Source of the DNA: Arthrobacter sp. PsM3
GTDB lineage: Bacteria > Actinomycetota > Actinomycetes > Actinomycetales > Micrococcaceae
Reading direction: 5' to 3'
Assembly: GCF_030433895.1 (NCBI RefSeq)
Contig: NZ_JARUXE010000021.1
Location: forward strand, 21,834 to 85,833
Length of the DNA stretch: 64,000 bases
The notes below the pieces were generated by a model. It was not told the DNA's origin. It searched no databases and saw only the letters and a program-made list of their open reading frames with translations. How positions within the stretch are numbered: the first letter of the stretch is position 1; the number at the start of each line of letters is the position of its first letter. Of the stretch, positions 9,304-19,993 are shown piece after piece. Both the position numbers and the translations under genes were made by a program.

Positions 9304-10473
9304 ATGAGCCAGCCCGCAGACGTCCCGATCCCGCCCGACCTCAGCCGCCGCTACGGGGTCAGCAAGGCCGGCCGCGACTGGCTGGCGTCGCTCCCCCGGC
9401 TGATCCAGCACTGCATGGACCAGTGGCAGCTCGAGCTCGACCTCGCTCCCGGCGCGCTGCCGGGGAGCGGCCACGGGGCCATCGTAGTCCCGGTGCGCCA
9501 TCGCTCCAACGGCAGCCGCAGCGCTAGTACCAGCACCCGCACCAGCGCCGACAACAGCCCGACCGATGACGCCGGGCAGGACCCCGGGCAGACCGCCACC
9601 CCGGCCGGCAGGGAGGACGCCGGCGCGGCCGCCAGGGAAACTGCCGTCCTGAAACTCGCCTATCCGCACGATGAAGCCCTGATGGAACCTCACGCCCTGG
9701 CCCTCTGGAGCGGGCACGGCGCAGTCCGGATGCTGGCCAGTGACGCCGCTGCCAACGCGCTCCTGCTGGAGCGCCTGGACGCCGCCCGCTCTCTCCAGGA
9801 CGAACCTATGGATGTGGCGGTTCCAGTGTGGGGCGCGCTGGTTCGCCGGCTGGGCCTGGTCCCGGACGGTCGGCCGGAATGGCACGAATTCAGCCATGTG
9901 GCGGCCCGGGCCGAACAGTGGAGTGATGAGCTGCCGGAGAGCTGGGAACAACTGGGCCGGCCCTTCCCGCGCTGGCTGTTGGAAGCCGCGCTGGAGGTCT
10001 GCCAGACCCGTGGGGCCGTGGGCCGCCGCTCCGGTCGGGATGTGCTGGTCCACACCGATCTGCACTACCTGAACATTCTGGCCCGGTTCCGCCGCGACGA
10101 ACCTGACGCCGGCGGCCGTGGACCGGCCGATGGCTGGGCCGCTATCGATCCGCAGCCCATGATCGGCGAGGCGGAATTCGCGGTGGCACCCCTGCTGTGG
10201 AACCGGATCCCCGAGCTGTCCCGGTCCGACCCGGAACGGGGCCTGCGGGAGCGTTGCCGCGACTTCAGCCTCGCCGCCGGCCTCGACGCCGAGGTCGCCC
10301 GGCAGTGGAGCCTGGCCCGCGAGGTGGAGAACGCCCTCGACTATGCCTCACGGCCTCGCCATGAAGGCGACCTCGCCCGGTCGCTCTGGGTGGCCAGCAC
10401 GCTCGCCGGCCGGACCCTGCCGGATCTTCCTGCGCCGCACGCGTTGCCGGCGCAGGGGCAGGCTTTCAGCTAG
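9304..10473 (+). CDS. APH(6)-like aminoglycoside/hydroxyurea phosphotransferase family protein
   Basis: The protein has 389 residues with a kinase fold: candidate ATP lysine in 'AVLKLAY' (Lys118), catalytic loop HTDLHYLN with Asp252 and Asn257, and 'IDPQPMIGEAEFA' as the metal-binding segment. This pattern matches the streptomycin 6-kinase family. Residues 66-111, between the first strands and the ATP lysine, are a Ser/Thr/Asp-rich insertion not expected in the family. The chromosomal setting gives no sign of recent acquisition, so a resistance role is only possible. The last codons lie within a 29-bp duplication. Confidence 0.82.
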   Translation: MSQPADVPIPPDLSRRYGVSKAGRDWLASLPRLIQHCMDQWQLELDLAPGALPGSGHGAIVVPVRHRSNGSRSASTSTRTSADNSPTDDAGQDPGQTATPAGREDAGAAARETAVLKLAYPHDEALMEPHALALWSGHGAVRMLASDAAANALLLERLDAARSLQDEPMDVAVPVWGALVRRLGLVPDGRPEWHEFSHVAARAEQWSDELPESWEQLGRPFPRWLLEAALEVCQTRGAVGRRSGRDVLVHTDLHYLNILARFRRDEPDAGGRGPADGWAAIDPQPMIGEAEFAVAPLLWNRIPELSRSDPERGLRERCRDFSLAAGLDAEVARQWSLAREVENALDYASRPRHEGDLARSLWVASTLAGRTLPDLPAPHALPAQGQAFS

Positions 10474-10516
10474 CTCGGGCGCCCGCGGACCGCCGCCAGC
10501 CAACGGGACCGGCGGC

Positions 10517-10545
<29 letters not shown>
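10470..10545. repeat. 29-bp direct repeat duplicating the 3' end of the decarboxylase gene
   Basis: Identical 29-bp copies lie at 10470-10498 and 10517-10545. The second copy is the genuine end of the minus-strand decarboxylase gene; the first supplies the TAG stop of the plus-strand kinase gene. Confidence 0.92.
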
Positions 10546-11971
<1,426 letters not shown>

Positions 11972-12050
11972 AGCTGCATGCTACGCCCGCGGCTTGCGTC
12001 CGGGGAGTCCCTCCAGGCGGATGCGCCGGGTGACCCGGCGGCCGCGGCTG

Positions 12051-12845
12051 CTACGCGAAGCTGTCCTGCCAGATGTCCGAGCCCAGCTTGACGATCAGCG
12101 CCCCAACCACGGCGAGGAAGACGACGCGGATGAACTTGTTTCCCTGCTTGACGGCCGTGCGGGCGCCGATGTACCCGCCGGCCATGTTTGCCAGGCCCAG
12201 GACCAGTCCGAGCCCCCACAGCACGGCGCCGTGCGGCACAAAGAACAACAAGGCGCCCGCGTTGGTGGCCATGTTCACGATTTTCGCCTTGGCGCTCGCT
12301 TCGAGGAAGGCATAACCCATCGCCGAGACGAGCGCGATGATGAGGAAGGACCCGGTGCCGGGGCCGATCAGGCCGTCATAGAAGCCGATCACCCCGCCGA
12401 TCAGGCACGCCACCACATAGTGCCGGTGCCCCTCGTGGCGCAGCTTGGTCAGCTCGCCCACGCTGGGCCGGAAGGCGGTAAACAGCGCGACGGCGACCAG
12501 CGCGGCCACGATGATCGGTTTGAACACGCTCGCCGGGAGGTTCGCCGCGAGCACCGCACCGCCGTAGCTGCCCGCCATCGCGATCACCGCCATGGGCAGC
12601 GCGGTGCGCAGATCGGGCCGCACCCGGCGGTAGTACGTAACGGCACTGGTCGTCGTGCCGAAGATTGACCCCATCTTGTTGGTGGCCAGCGCCTGCACCG
12701 GGCTGATGCCCGGCACCAGCAGCATCGCCGGCAGCTGGATCAGCCCGCCGCCGCCGACGACGGCGTCGACCCAGCCGGCCGCCAGACCCGCCACGACGAT
12801 CAGGATGACGGTGCCGAGCTGGATCGACTCGAGTCCGGAGACCAC
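12051..12845 (-). CDS. TSUP family permease (TauE/SafE)
   Basis: A 264-residue membrane protein with about eight predicted helices and two homologous halves. The family motif 'AGWVDAVVGGGGLIQLPAML' follows the first helix, and 'GFYDGLIGPGTGSFL' marks the second half. Known TSUP members export sulfite, sulfoacetate or other organosulfur anions; the substrate here is unknown. It starts at GTG 12845, 18 bases after the proS stop, so it is probably cotranscribed with proS. Confidence 0.9.
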   Translation of the reverse strand: MVSGLESIQLGTVILIVVAGLAAGWVDAVVGGGGLIQLPAMLLVPGISPVQALATNKMGSIFGTTTSAVTYYRRVRPDLRTALPMAVIAMAGSYGGAVLAANLPASVFKPIIVAALVAVALFTAFRPSVGELTKLRHEGHRHYVVACLIGGVIGFYDGLIGPGTGSFLIIALVSAMGYAFLEASAKAKIVNMATNAGALLFFVPHGAVLWGLGLVLGLANMAGGYIGARTAVKQGNKFIRVVFLAVVGALIVKLGSDIWQDSFA

Positions 12846-12863
12846 TACCAGGACTGCGCGGCG

Positions 12864-14675
12864 TCAGCTGTTGCGGACGGCGTCGACCACATAATCGACA
12901 GCCTTCTCAACGGCGATGTTTTCGGCGTTGCCGCTGCGGCGGTCCTTGATCTCGACGACCCCGTCCACCAGCCCGCGCCCGACGGCGAGGATGGTCGGCA
13001 CGCCGACGAGTTCGGCGTCGCCGAACTTCACGCCCGGGGATACCTTCGGGCGGTCGTCGTAGATCACGTCGAGGCCGGCGGCCTCCAGCTCAAGGGACAG
13101 CTTCTCCGCGGCGGCGAAGATTTCCTCGCCGCGGCCGACGGCCACCACGTGGACATCGGCCGGGGCGACGGCGCGTGGCCAGATGAGGCCTTTGTCGTCA
13201 TGGTTGGACTCGGCCAGGGCCGCGACGGCGCGGGTGACACCGACGCCGTAGGAGCCCATCGTGACGACGACCTGCTTGCCGTTCTGGTCCAGGACCTTCA
13301 GTTCGAGGGCCTCGGCGTACTTGCGTCCCAGCTGGAAGATGTGGCCCATTTCAATGCCACGGGCGGTTTCCAGCGGGCCGGAGCCGTCGGGAGCCTCGTC
13401 GCCGGCGCGCACCTCGGTGCATTCGATGACGCCGTCCCAGCCGAAGTCGCGGCCGGCGACCAGGCCGAAGACGTGCTTGCCGGCCTCGTTGGCGCCGGTG
13501 ACCCAGGCGGAGCCGCTGACGACGCGCGGATCCACGAGGTAGAGGAGCTTGGCGGCGCCCTCGGTGCCCAGCAGCGGGGCGACCAGGGACAGGCCGGGGC
13601 CGAGGTAGCCCTTGACGATGAGGGGCTGCTTCTTGAGGTCTTCCTCGTTGGCGGCCTCGAGGATGATTTCGCCGGCGATCGGCAGGAAGGACCCGATGTT
13701 CGCTTCCACGCGCTTGAGGTCGACGCCGCGGTCCCCCGGAACGCCGATAACGACGATCTGGCGTTCGCCGGTCGGCAGGGTGACGGCGAGGACGACGTTC
13801 TTGAGGGTGTCAGCGGCAGTCCAGGGGCCGCCGTCGGAATCGGCACGGGGCACCAGGACATTGGCGGCGTCCACGAGCGTGTCGATGGTGGGGGTGTCCG
13901 GGGTGTCCCGGACTTCAGCGGCGGGGGCGTTGCTGAAGTCGATGTCCGCCGGGACCACCGTGGTGACGGCCTCGACGTTGGCCGCGTAGCCGCCGGCGGA
14001 ACGGACGAAGGTGTCCTCGCCGATCTCGGTGGGGTGCAGGAATTCCTCGCTCTTGGAGCCGCCCATGGCGCCGGCCGTGGCTGCGACCGGAATGACCTCG
14101 AGGCCGAGGCGCTCGAAGATCTTCAGGTAGGCGCCGCGGTGCGCCGCGTAGCTGGCGTCCAGGCCGGCGTCGTCGACGTCGAAGGAGTAGGAGTCCTTCA
14201 TGATGAATTCGCGCCCGCGCAGCAGGCCTGCCCGGGGACGTGCCTCGTCGCGGTACTTGTTCTGGATCTGGTAGATGCTCAGCGGCAGGTCCTTGTACGA
14301 GGAGTACAGGTCCTTGACCAGCAGGGTGAACATTTCCTCGTGGGTGGGCGCCAGCAGGTAGTCGTTGCCCTTGCGGTCCTTGAGCCGGAAGATGCCCTCG
14401 CCGTATTCGGTCCAGCGGTTGGTGACCTCGTAGGGCTCCTTGGGCAGCAGGGCCGGGAAGTGCACTTCCTGGGCGCCGATGGCCGCCATCTCTTCGCGGA
14501 TGACCGTCTCCACCTTGCGGAGCACGCTCAGCCCCAGCGGAAGCCAGGTGTAGATGCCCGGGGCGGCCCGGCGGATATATCCGGCGCGGACAAGGAGCCG
14601 GTGGCTGGCCACTTCGGCGTCGGCGGGGTCTTCACGCAGGGTGCGCAGGAACAGCTTGGAGAGTCGAAGGACCAC
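12864..14675 (-). CDS. proS: Prolyl-tRNA synthetase
   Basis: A class II synthetase of 603 residues, the bacterial long form. The catalytic core includes '[14 protein letters not shown]' and '[17 protein letters not shown]' (motif 2). An editing insertion domain of YbaK type spans roughly residues 230-400, and the anticodon-binding domain is at the C terminus. The start is GTG at 14675; no strong Shine-Dalgarno is seen. A TATAGT box about 35 bases upstream (near 14712) may be the -10 element. Confidence 0.97.
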   Translation of the reverse strand: MVLRLSKLFLRTLREDPADAEVASHRLLVRAGYIRRAAPGIYTWLPLGLSVLRKVETVIREEMAAIGAQEVHFPALLPKEPYEVTNRWTEYGEGIFRLKDRKGNDYLLAPTHEEMFTLLVKDLYSSYKDLPLSIYQIQNKYRDEARPRAGLLRGREFIMKDSYSFDVDDAGLDASYAAHRGAYLKIFERLGLEVIPVAATAGAMGGSKSEEFLHPTEIGEDTFVRSAGGYAANVEAVTTVVPADIDFSNAPAAEVRDTPDTPTIDTLVDAANVLVPRADSDGGPWTAADTLKNVVLAVTLPTGERQIVVIGVPGDRGVDLKRVEANIGSFLPIAGEIILEAANEEDLKKQPLIVKGYLGPGLSLVAPLLGTEGAAKLLYLVDPRVVSGSAWVTGANEAGKHVFGLVAGRDFGWDGVIECTEVRAGDEAPDGSGPLETARGIEMGHIFQLGRKYAEALELKVLDQNGKQVVVTMGSYGVGVTRAVAALAESNHDDKGLIWPRAVAPADVHVVAVGRGEEIFAAAEKLSLELEAAGLDVIYDDRPKVSPGVKFGDAELVGVPTILAVGRGLVDGVVEIKDRRSGNAENIAVEKAVDYVVDAVRNS

Positions 14676-15055
14676 TGGTTATCTATCCGTTTCTGGGAAA
14701 GTGCGGGCAAAACTATAAAACCGGAGAAACCGGCACACGCGTCTAGGTACTAATCTACCGTCAGCCCGGACGCGGAAGAGCCACGCCATAACTGACGGAA
14801 GCCCCTGGCCGTCTCCGGCTGGTCATCCTGTCATGGCGTGGCTCAGCGGCCCCAGCACCGCCAAAATACTGGCCGTGAGTTCCGTTGTGTTGCCCTCAAG
14901 GGCGTCTGCATCCCCGGCTGCTGCTCCCGGGAAAACACGTGCCCATGCGACACGGCTAGCTCGAACCTATGTGACCCAGAACACTAAAACAAGAGTTCGC
15001 ATCCAGATATCTTTCCGTTATGCCTGTTAACTGCTGGGGCAGAAGGATGCTGGAG
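14676..15055. other. proS upstream region with long-loop inverted repeat
   Basis: This 380-bp gap lies between the GNAT stop and the proS start. It contains an 11-bp perfect inverted repeat, AGCCACGCCAT at 14779-14789 and ATGGCGTGGCT at 14833-14843, with a GC-rich 43-bp loop that can pair internally (CTGGCC/GGCTGG). It could be a terminator of the upstream unit or a leader structure. A 65-codon open frame at 14833-15030 has no convincing coding features. Confidence 0.6.
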
Positions 15056-15964
15056 TTAAAAAAGAACAGTGGCGAAAGTCCCTACCTGCCGGAAGCCGAC
15101 CCGCTCGTAGGTGGCACGGGCCCGCGTGTTGAAACTGTTGACGTAGAGGCTCGTGACCGGGGCGAGTGTCTGGGCGAGATCGACGACGGCGGCCATGTAT
15201 CCGGCGCTGAGGCCCTTCCCGCGGTACTCCGGGTTCATCCACACCCCCTGGACCTGCGTCACCTCCGGGGTGACCGCACCGAGCTCGGCCTTGAAGACCA
15301 CCTCGCCCGCGGGGCCCAGATGGACCATGGAGTGCCCTTCCCGGATCAGGCCCTTGACCCGGCGGCTGTAGTACTCCCGGCCGCCGAGGAACGGCGAATA
15401 GCCCACTTCCTCTTCGAACATCGCCGCGCACGCGGGCAGGATCCGGTCGAAGTCCGCGAGCTGGCCGAAGCCCAACTGCTGGTTCGGGGGCACGTCGGGC
15501 GGCCCGGCAATCGTCATCAGCGGCTGGTCTGCCCGGATCTCATGGGCCGTCTGGCCGAACTGTTCGAGCCCGGCGTACAGGGCCAGGACCGTGTCGGCCG
15601 GGCCGAAGATCGAGGCGTACCGGCGCCCGGAGCGGTGCGCGGACGCTGCGACCGCGCCGGCAAGCTCCGGGGCCAGCTGAACCGGCACCAGGTTTGCGCC
15701 GGCCCAGCAGGCCCCCAGGAGCGTGCCGCCGTCGAACACGCCGAGGATGCTGGCGCCGCCGGTGGTGGGAGCCGCCGAACCGGACGTTGCCAGATGGGAC
15801 AGGATGAAGACATTGGCGACGGCGTCCTGCCCCGCCAGATCGACCAGCTGGGCGGTGTCCGACCCCCCCAGGGTCCGGACAGCGACGCCGGGAGCGGCGA
15901 CAGGAGCGGCGCCGTCCTTACGAGACGCTAACCACGGGGCTACCCTTGACAGCATCTTCGCCAT
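15056..15964 (-). CDS. GNAT family N-acetyltransferase (DUF4081-containing)
   Basis: The C-terminal half is a GNAT domain with acetyl-CoA-binding '[17 protein letters not shown]' and the end motif '[18 protein letters not shown]'. The N-terminal half matches the actinobacterial DUF4081 extension. This gene follows ispG in many Actinobacteria (Rv2867c in M. tuberculosis); its substrate is unknown. It overlaps the 3' end of ispG. ATG 15964 is chosen with GGGGGAGG just upstream; ATG 15955 and ATG 15988 are alternatives. Confidence 0.88.
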   Translation of the reverse strand: MAKMLSRVAPWLASRKDGAAPVAAPGVAVRTLGGSDTAQLVDLAGQDAVANVFILSHLATSGSAAPTTGGASILGVFDGGTLLGACWAGANLVPVQLAPELAGAVAASAHRSGRRYASIFGPADTVLALYAGLEQFGQTAHEIRADQPLMTIAGPPDVPPNQQLGFGQLADFDRILPACAAMFEEEVGYSPFLGGREYYSRRVKGLIREGHSMVHLGPAGEVVFKAELGAVTPEVTQVQGVWMNPEYRGKGLSAGYMAAVVDLAQTLAPVTSLYVNSFNTRARATYERVGFRQVGTFATVLF

Positions 15965-17084
15965 CGGCCTCCCCCATCTCTTCGGCAATACGCATGGCTT
16001 CTTCGATCAGTGTCTCAACAATCTGGTTCTCGGGGACAGTCTTGATGACTTCGCCCCGCACAAAGATCTGGCCCTTGCCGTTGCCCGAGGCGACTCCGAG
16101 GTCCGCTTCGCGGGCCTCGCCCGGTCCGTTGACGACGCAACCCATGACGGCCACACGCAACGGGATCTCCATGCCTTCCAGGCCGGCCGTGACCTGCTCG
16201 GCCAGCGTGTACACGTCCACCTGGGCGCGGCCGCAGGACGGGCAGGAGACGATCTCGAGCTTGCGCGGGCGCAGGTTGAGTGACTGCAGGATCTGGTTGC
16301 CGACCTTGATTTCCTCCACCGGCGGGGCGGAGAGGGAAACCCGGATGGTGTCGCCGATGCCGCGGGACAGCAGGGCACCGAAGGCCGTGGCCGACTTGAT
16401 GGTGCCCTGGAACGCCGGGCCGGCCTCGGTGACGCCGAGGTGCAGGGGCCAGTCGCCCTGCTCCGCGAGCATCTCGTAGGCGGCAACCATGATGACCGGG
16501 TCATTGTGCTTGACCGAGATTTTGAAGTCGTGGAAGCCGTGTTCCTCGAACAGCGAGGCTTCCCACACGGCGGATTCCACGAGGGCCTCCGGGGTGGCCT
16601 TCCCGTATTTCTTCAGGATTCCGGGCTCCAGCGATCCGGCGTTGATGCCGATCCGGATCGAGGTGCCGTGGTCCTTCGCCGCGCGGGCGATTTCCTTGAC
16701 CTGGTCATCGAATTTGCGGATGTTGCCGGGGTTCACCCGGACTGCGGCGCAGCCGGCCTCGATCGCGGCGAAAACGTACTTCGGCTGGAAGTGGATGTCC
16801 GCGATCACGGGGATCTGGGACTTCCGGGCGATGATGGGCAGCGCTTCGGCGTCGTCCGCGGACGGGCAGGCGACGCGCACAATGTCACAGCCGGAAGCCG
16901 TGAGCTCGGCGATCTGCTGGAGGGTGGCGTTGATGTCCGTGGTGGGGGTCGTGGTCATCGACTGCACGCTGATCGGGAAATCGGAGCCGACGCCGACCGA
17001 GCCGACCTTGATCTGGCGGGTCTTCCGGCGGGGCGCGAGGACGGGGGGCGGTGCTGACGGCATTCCCAGGCTGACCGAGGTCAC
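15918..17084 (-). CDS. ispG: 4-hydroxy-3-methylbut-2-enyl-diphosphate synthase
   Basis: IspG (GcpE) is the [4Fe-4S] enzyme converting methylerythritol cyclodiphosphate to HMBPP in the MEP pathway. The N-terminal TIM barrel begins '[18 protein letters not shown]'. The C-terminal cluster ligands are visible in '[10 protein letters not shown]' and '[11 protein letters not shown]'. At 388 residues the length is normal. The start is GTG at 17084 with AAGGAG five bases upstream. dxr of the same pathway lies 4 kb away on the same strand. Confidence 0.98.
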   Translation of the reverse strand: MTSVSLGMPSAPPPVLAPRRKTRQIKVGSVGVGSDFPISVQSMTTTPTTDINATLQQIAELTASGCDIVRVACPSADDAEALPIIARKSQIPVIADIHFQPKYVFAAIEAGCAAVRVNPGNIRKFDDQVKEIARAAKDHGTSIRIGINAGSLEPGILKKYGKATPEALVESAVWEASLFEEHGFHDFKISVKHNDPVIMVAAYEMLAEQGDWPLHLGVTEAGPAFQGTIKSATAFGALLSRGIGDTIRVSLSAPPVEEIKVGNQILQSLNLRPRKLEIVSCPSCGRAQVDVYTLAEQVTAGLEGMEIPLRVAVMGCVVNGPGEAREADLGVASGNGKGQIFVRGEVIKTVPENQIVETLIEEAMRIAEEMGEADGEDAVKGSPVVSVS

Positions 17085-17123
17085 ATGGACTCCTTGTTTC
17101 TAAGTTGGTCTGGCGGGGGACGG

Positions 17124-17417
17124 TTAGGCCGCGTGGCCGGCCAGGAGACCGGTCAGGGGGGCCCAGGCCGTCGTGCGGGTGCCGGAGATGGCACCGGCCG
17201 CGGCGAAGGGGTCCTGCTTGAGGACCTCGTTCAGCGCCTGCTCGTCGGCGGCCTTGAAAATGAGCAGGGCACCGGCGCCGTCACCGTAGGGGCCGCTGGC
17301 GAGCAGCGTTCCCTCCTGGGCAAGTCCTGCGGTCCATTCGCGGTGCGCGGGGCGGCTGGCGTTGCGGGCATCGGAGGATTCGGCGTCGTATACGTACTCA
17401 ACAGCAAAAACAGTCAT
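17124..17417 (-). CDS. YciI family protein
   Basis: A 97-residue ferredoxin-like small protein. 'VFAVEYVYD' opens the first strand, the conserved His occurs in 'RPAHREW', and 'GPYGDGAGALLIF' and 'DPFAAAGAI' match the YciI/YCII pattern. The family is related to dehalogenases and dimeric alpha-beta barrels but has no fixed function. It lies 39 bp upstream of ispG on the same strand. The start has a TAGTGT box six bases upstream and no Shine-Dalgarno, suggesting a leaderless transcript that could read into ispG. Confidence 0.85.
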   Translation of the reverse strand: MTVFAVEYVYDAESSDARNASRPAHREWTAGLAQEGTLLASGPYGDGAGALLIFKAADEQALNEVLKQDPFAAAGAISGTRTTAWAPLTGLLAGHAA

Positions 17418-17423
17418 AGAGAT

Positions 17424-17429
17424 ACACTA
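17424..17429 (-). promoter_or_regulatory. Predicted -10 box (TAGTGT) for yciI-like gene
   Basis: On the minus strand TAGTGT is followed by six bases and then ATG 17417. The same box and spacing occur before the SatD-like gene. Confidence 0.55.
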
Positions 17430-17475
17430 TCGCCCCGGTGGCCAGCTACCCATCCGGGCGCCGTGGCGGGTGGCT

Positions 17476-17979
17476 TCAGCCGAGGACGAGCACCTTGGCG
17501 AGGGCGGCGACGCCGGCCGCCCACAGCAGCGAGGTGAGCGTGCCGATGATGAAACGCTCCGCGGCGACCGGCGTCTCCTTGAGTTCCGCAAAGCGGCCAA
17601 GGCCCTTGATCGCGACCACGTAGGCGATGGCGACGGGTTGGCCGGCGAGGATCGCGAGGCAGACCGCCAGTCGCTCGAGCACCCCGATGATCGCGCCGCC
17701 GCGCAGGATCCGGACGTTGCTGACTGGGGTGGTCGCGGCGCCCGCGGGGGTGTTGGCGGCGCCGGCCGGGGTGTCGGTGTCCGTTCCGGCTGCGGGGGCG
17801 GGGTCAGCCGTGGCCGCGGGATCGACGGTGACATCCGCCGCTGGGTCAATGGCCGGGTCGGCGGCGACGGCGTCCTGCCGGTCGTCGATGGTCCGGGCGA
17901 GCCGGAAGACCAGGGCCGTCACGGGCCAGCCGACGAAGCCGGCAATGAGCAGTGCCAGGGTGATCCAGAGAGCGTTCAC
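17476..17979 (-). CDS. Small membrane protein coupled to SatD-like gene
   Basis: A 167-residue protein of no recognised family. The N-terminal helix (residues 1-24) is followed by an Ala/Asp/Thr/Pro-rich loop (about 35-90) and two further hydrophobic segments near residues 98-122 and 145-167. The GTG start at 17979 overlaps the stop of the SatD-like gene by four bases (GTGA), with AAGGAG upstream, so the two are translationally coupled and probably act together. The role is unknown. Confidence 0.7.
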   Translation of the reverse strand: MNALWITLALLIAGFVGWPVTALVFRLARTIDDRQDAVAADPAIDPAADVTVDPAATADPAPAAGTDTDTPAGAANTPAGAATTPVSNVRILRGGAIIGVLERLAVCLAILAGQPVAIAYVVAIKGLGRFAELKETPVAAERFIIGTLTSLLWAAGVAALAKVLVLG

Positions 17980-18878
17980 CGGTCTCCTTCCGTGCTGTCC
18001 GGGATGCGGGTATCCGGGTGCTGGGGCCGGCCCGTATCCTGGGCGCGGTCTTTTGACTGCCCGCCGGCGTCGTGATTGCCGGCCTCGTGACTGCCGGCGT
18101 CGTGACTGCCGGCCTCGTGACTGCCGGCGTCGTGACTGCCGGCGTCGTGGTTGCCGGCCTCGTGACTGCCGGCGTCGTGGTTGCCGGCCTCGTGACTGCC
18201 GGCGTCGTGACTGCCGGTGATCGTCCGGTGGGCGAAGTCCAGCAGCATTTCGGCCGCCGGTCTCGCGGCCCATTCTTCCTGCCAGCCGGAGCGCAGCAGC
18301 GCACGGCTCACCGACTGTTCGGTGATTCCCAGTTTTTGGGCGGCGACTTTTTGCGTGCCGTGGGTGCCGGTGTGCCCGTGCTGCACCGAGCGCAGCACAT
18401 CCACGACCTTCCACTGGGATTCCGTCCGGTCCTGGACCAGCCGTCCGATCAGCCGCAGCACCGCCTCGGCGTTGGCGCAGGCCCGGGCGCCGGCAGATCC
18501 CGCGGGAGAGGGCGCGGCCTCCCCCCGGCGCAGGCCTCCGGAGACGATGGCGATGGGCACATGGGCGGACCCTGCCTTGGCCTTGTCGACAGCCGCGCGG
18601 GCCGCCACGAACGCCGGCCCGGATCCTTCCCGCGGGCTGGCCGGCAGCGGCAGGTCCACCGCCCCCACTCCGATGCCCACGTACCAGCGGCCACTGCGCA
18701 GGGCATGCAGGCCAATCTCCACAACTTCGTCCGGGCGCTCCACGACGCCCTGGACTTCATCGCCCACGGAACGTTCGAAGCGCCCGGCGGTCGACAGCCC
18801 GGCCAGCTCCGACAGGAGGCCGGGAACACGGTCGACGTCGGCGCTGCTGCCGCGCTGGTCGATGGTCATCACGTACAT
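17976..18878 (-). CDS. SatD-like protein with His-rich pentapeptide tail
   Basis: The first 215 residues resemble the SatD family: 'MTIDQRGS' opening, a middle region with 'SGRWYVGIGVGAV', and a C-terminal helix-turn-helix-like segment 'AAQKLGITEQSVSRALL' (about residues 178-195). Residues 223-272 are ten tandem pentapeptides (SHDAG, SHEAG or NHDAG), placing ten histidines and ten acidic residues at five-residue spacing. SatD proteins are poorly understood; DNA binding is an inference from the helix-turn-helix. ATG 18878 has a TAGTGT box six bases upstream. Coupled to the membrane protein gene downstream. Confidence 0.65.
   Translation of the reverse strand: MYVMTIDQRGSSADVDRVPGLLSELAGLSTAGRFERSVGDEVQGVVERPDEVVEIGLHALRSGRWYVGIGVGAVDLPLPASPREGSGPAFVAARAAVDKAKAGSAHVPIAIVSGGLRRGEAAPSPAGSAGARACANAEAVLRLIGRLVQDRTESQWKVVDVLRSVQHGHTGTHGTQKVAAQKLGITEQSVSRALLRSGWQEEWAARPAAEMLLDFAHRTITGSHDAGSHEAGNHDAGSHEAGNHDAGSHDAGSHEAGSHDAGSHEAGNHDAGGQSKDRAQDTGRPQHPDTRIPDSTEGDR
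18063..18212 (-). repeat. 15-bp minisatellite, ten units, in SatD-like gene
   Basis: Ten consecutive 15-bp units of pattern GCCGGC(G/C)TCGTG(A/G)(C/T)T on the plus strand fill 150 bp exactly. Every unit encodes one pentapeptide, so unit gain or loss would not shift the frame. Confidence 0.95.
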
Positions 18879-18884
18879 AGACCC

Positions 18885-18890
18885 ACACTA
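18885..18890 (-). promoter_or_regulatory. Predicted -10 box (TAGTGT) for SatD-like gene
   Basis: TAGTGT on the minus strand lies six bases before ATG 18878. No Shine-Dalgarno is present. Confidence 0.5.
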
Positions 18891-19022
18891 AAGGGCTGAT
18901 CTTTGAGAATCAATCATTTTCAACTGATTACTCAAAATAAGTCGAAATAGGCTGATAAGAGACAAACAGTCCAATCCGGTTAATCGACCCGATGGGGCCG
19001 CACCGGGCTGGACCGGAGTCAC

Positions 19023-19058
<36 letters not shown>

Positions 19059-19112
19059 TGGCGGCTTGGCGGCTCTGGGCGCACTTAGCTGGCAGGGCAT
19101 CTGGCGCCGTCC

Positions 19113-19182
19113 GGGGGCACTTTGCGACCAAAAGCCGGGCGCCGTCTTCCATTTCGACGCCGGACCGCGCCAAAGTGCCCCC
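19113..19182 (+). repeat. 70-bp intergenic element, copy 4
   Basis: The termini GGGGGCACTTTG and CAAAGTGCCCCC are perfect inverted repeats. The interior is nearly the same as copy 5, sharing 'CCATTTCGACGCCGGACCGC'. Confidence 0.9.
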
Positions 19183-19284
19183 TGAGCGCAGGGCACGGCG
19201 GGGTTGAAGCGCAAAGCCAGCCCGGAAGGCCGGACCGCGGTGGCTAACCAGCCGCCCGCGCTGGGAGCGCACCTGGCGCCGCCC

Positions 19285-19354
19285 GGGGGCACTTTGACAC
19301 AAAAAGCCGGACGCCGTTGTCCATTTCGACGCCGGACCGCGCCAAAGTGCCCCC
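19285..19354 (+). repeat. 70-bp intergenic element, copy 5
   Basis: The termini GGGGGCACTTTG and CAAAGTGCCCCC are perfect inverted repeats. It starts 172 bp after copy 4 and differs from it at about ten positions. Confidence 0.9.
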
Positions 19355-19516
19355 TGACCGCAGGGTGAAGCCCGCTGCAGGCAATGCAGTCCCGAGACGC
19401 CAGCCCAGACAGCCAGCTCATCCCCGCGTCGATCCGGGAATCACGTCGCGGTTGACAGGCCCACCGCGCCGGTCCAGTCTGGGGCACATCAGCCAGGACG
19501 CCAGGGAGGTGACAGG

Positions 19517-19993
19517 GTGACGACACCAGCGGAAGCAGCGTTCATGACCTTCGGCCTCGGTTCCCAGGCCGTGCTCGCCGCATTCTTCGCTGCCCGGCGC
19601 TGGCGTCCCCGGCTCGCGGATCGCTCCGGCTGGCTGGCCTACGCCGTCGCAGGGCTGGGACTCCCCCTCGGCCTCTGGTTCCTCGCCGGAGGTCAGTCCT
19701 GGCGGCTGTTTGTGGGTCCGCTCCTGCTCGGCGTCTGGGCGCTCTTTGGCAGCTATCTGGATCTCTGGCGCCGGGTGGAATGGCGTTCACCCCCCAAACC
19801 TGGAGTGCTGATCCCCTACGTCATCCTGTACTTCTGGGCACAGATGTTCCTGTGGTGGCCGCTCTGGGACCTCCAGCGATCCACGTGGGCCGTCTTCCTC
19901 GTCCTATTTTCTGTCAATACCTTCCTGAACCTCACGGGACACTTCCGCAGGCCAGAAGGCCGCCGGGCCGGCCGGGTCAGCCGAAGAGGTTGA
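19517..19993 (+). CDS. Four-helix membrane protein of unknown function
   Basis: A 158-residue hydrophobic protein with about four membrane segments (near residues 8-27, 39-58, 62-84 and 96-140) and an Arg-rich C terminus. I do not recognise the family. The start is GTG 19517 with GGAGGT six bases upstream. The 3' end overlaps the 3' end of rseP by 17 bp, convergently. Confidence 0.7.
   Translation: MTTPAEAAFMTFGLGSQAVLAAFFAARRWRPRLADRSGWLAYAVAGLGLPLGLWFLAGGQSWRLFVGPLLLGVWALFGSYLDLWRRVEWRSPPKPGVLIPYVILYFWAQMFLWWPLWDLQRSTWAVFLVLFSVNTFLNLTGHFRRPEGRRAGRVSRRG

Noticed and set aside
9304..10473. Acquired antibiotic-resistance gene
   Set aside because: Codon use matches the neighbours and no mobile element flanks it; APH-like kinases are common native genes in this group.
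14833..15030. 65-codon plus-strand open frame
   Set aside because: It has no ribosome-binding site, overlaps an inverted repeat arm and has no recognisable features.
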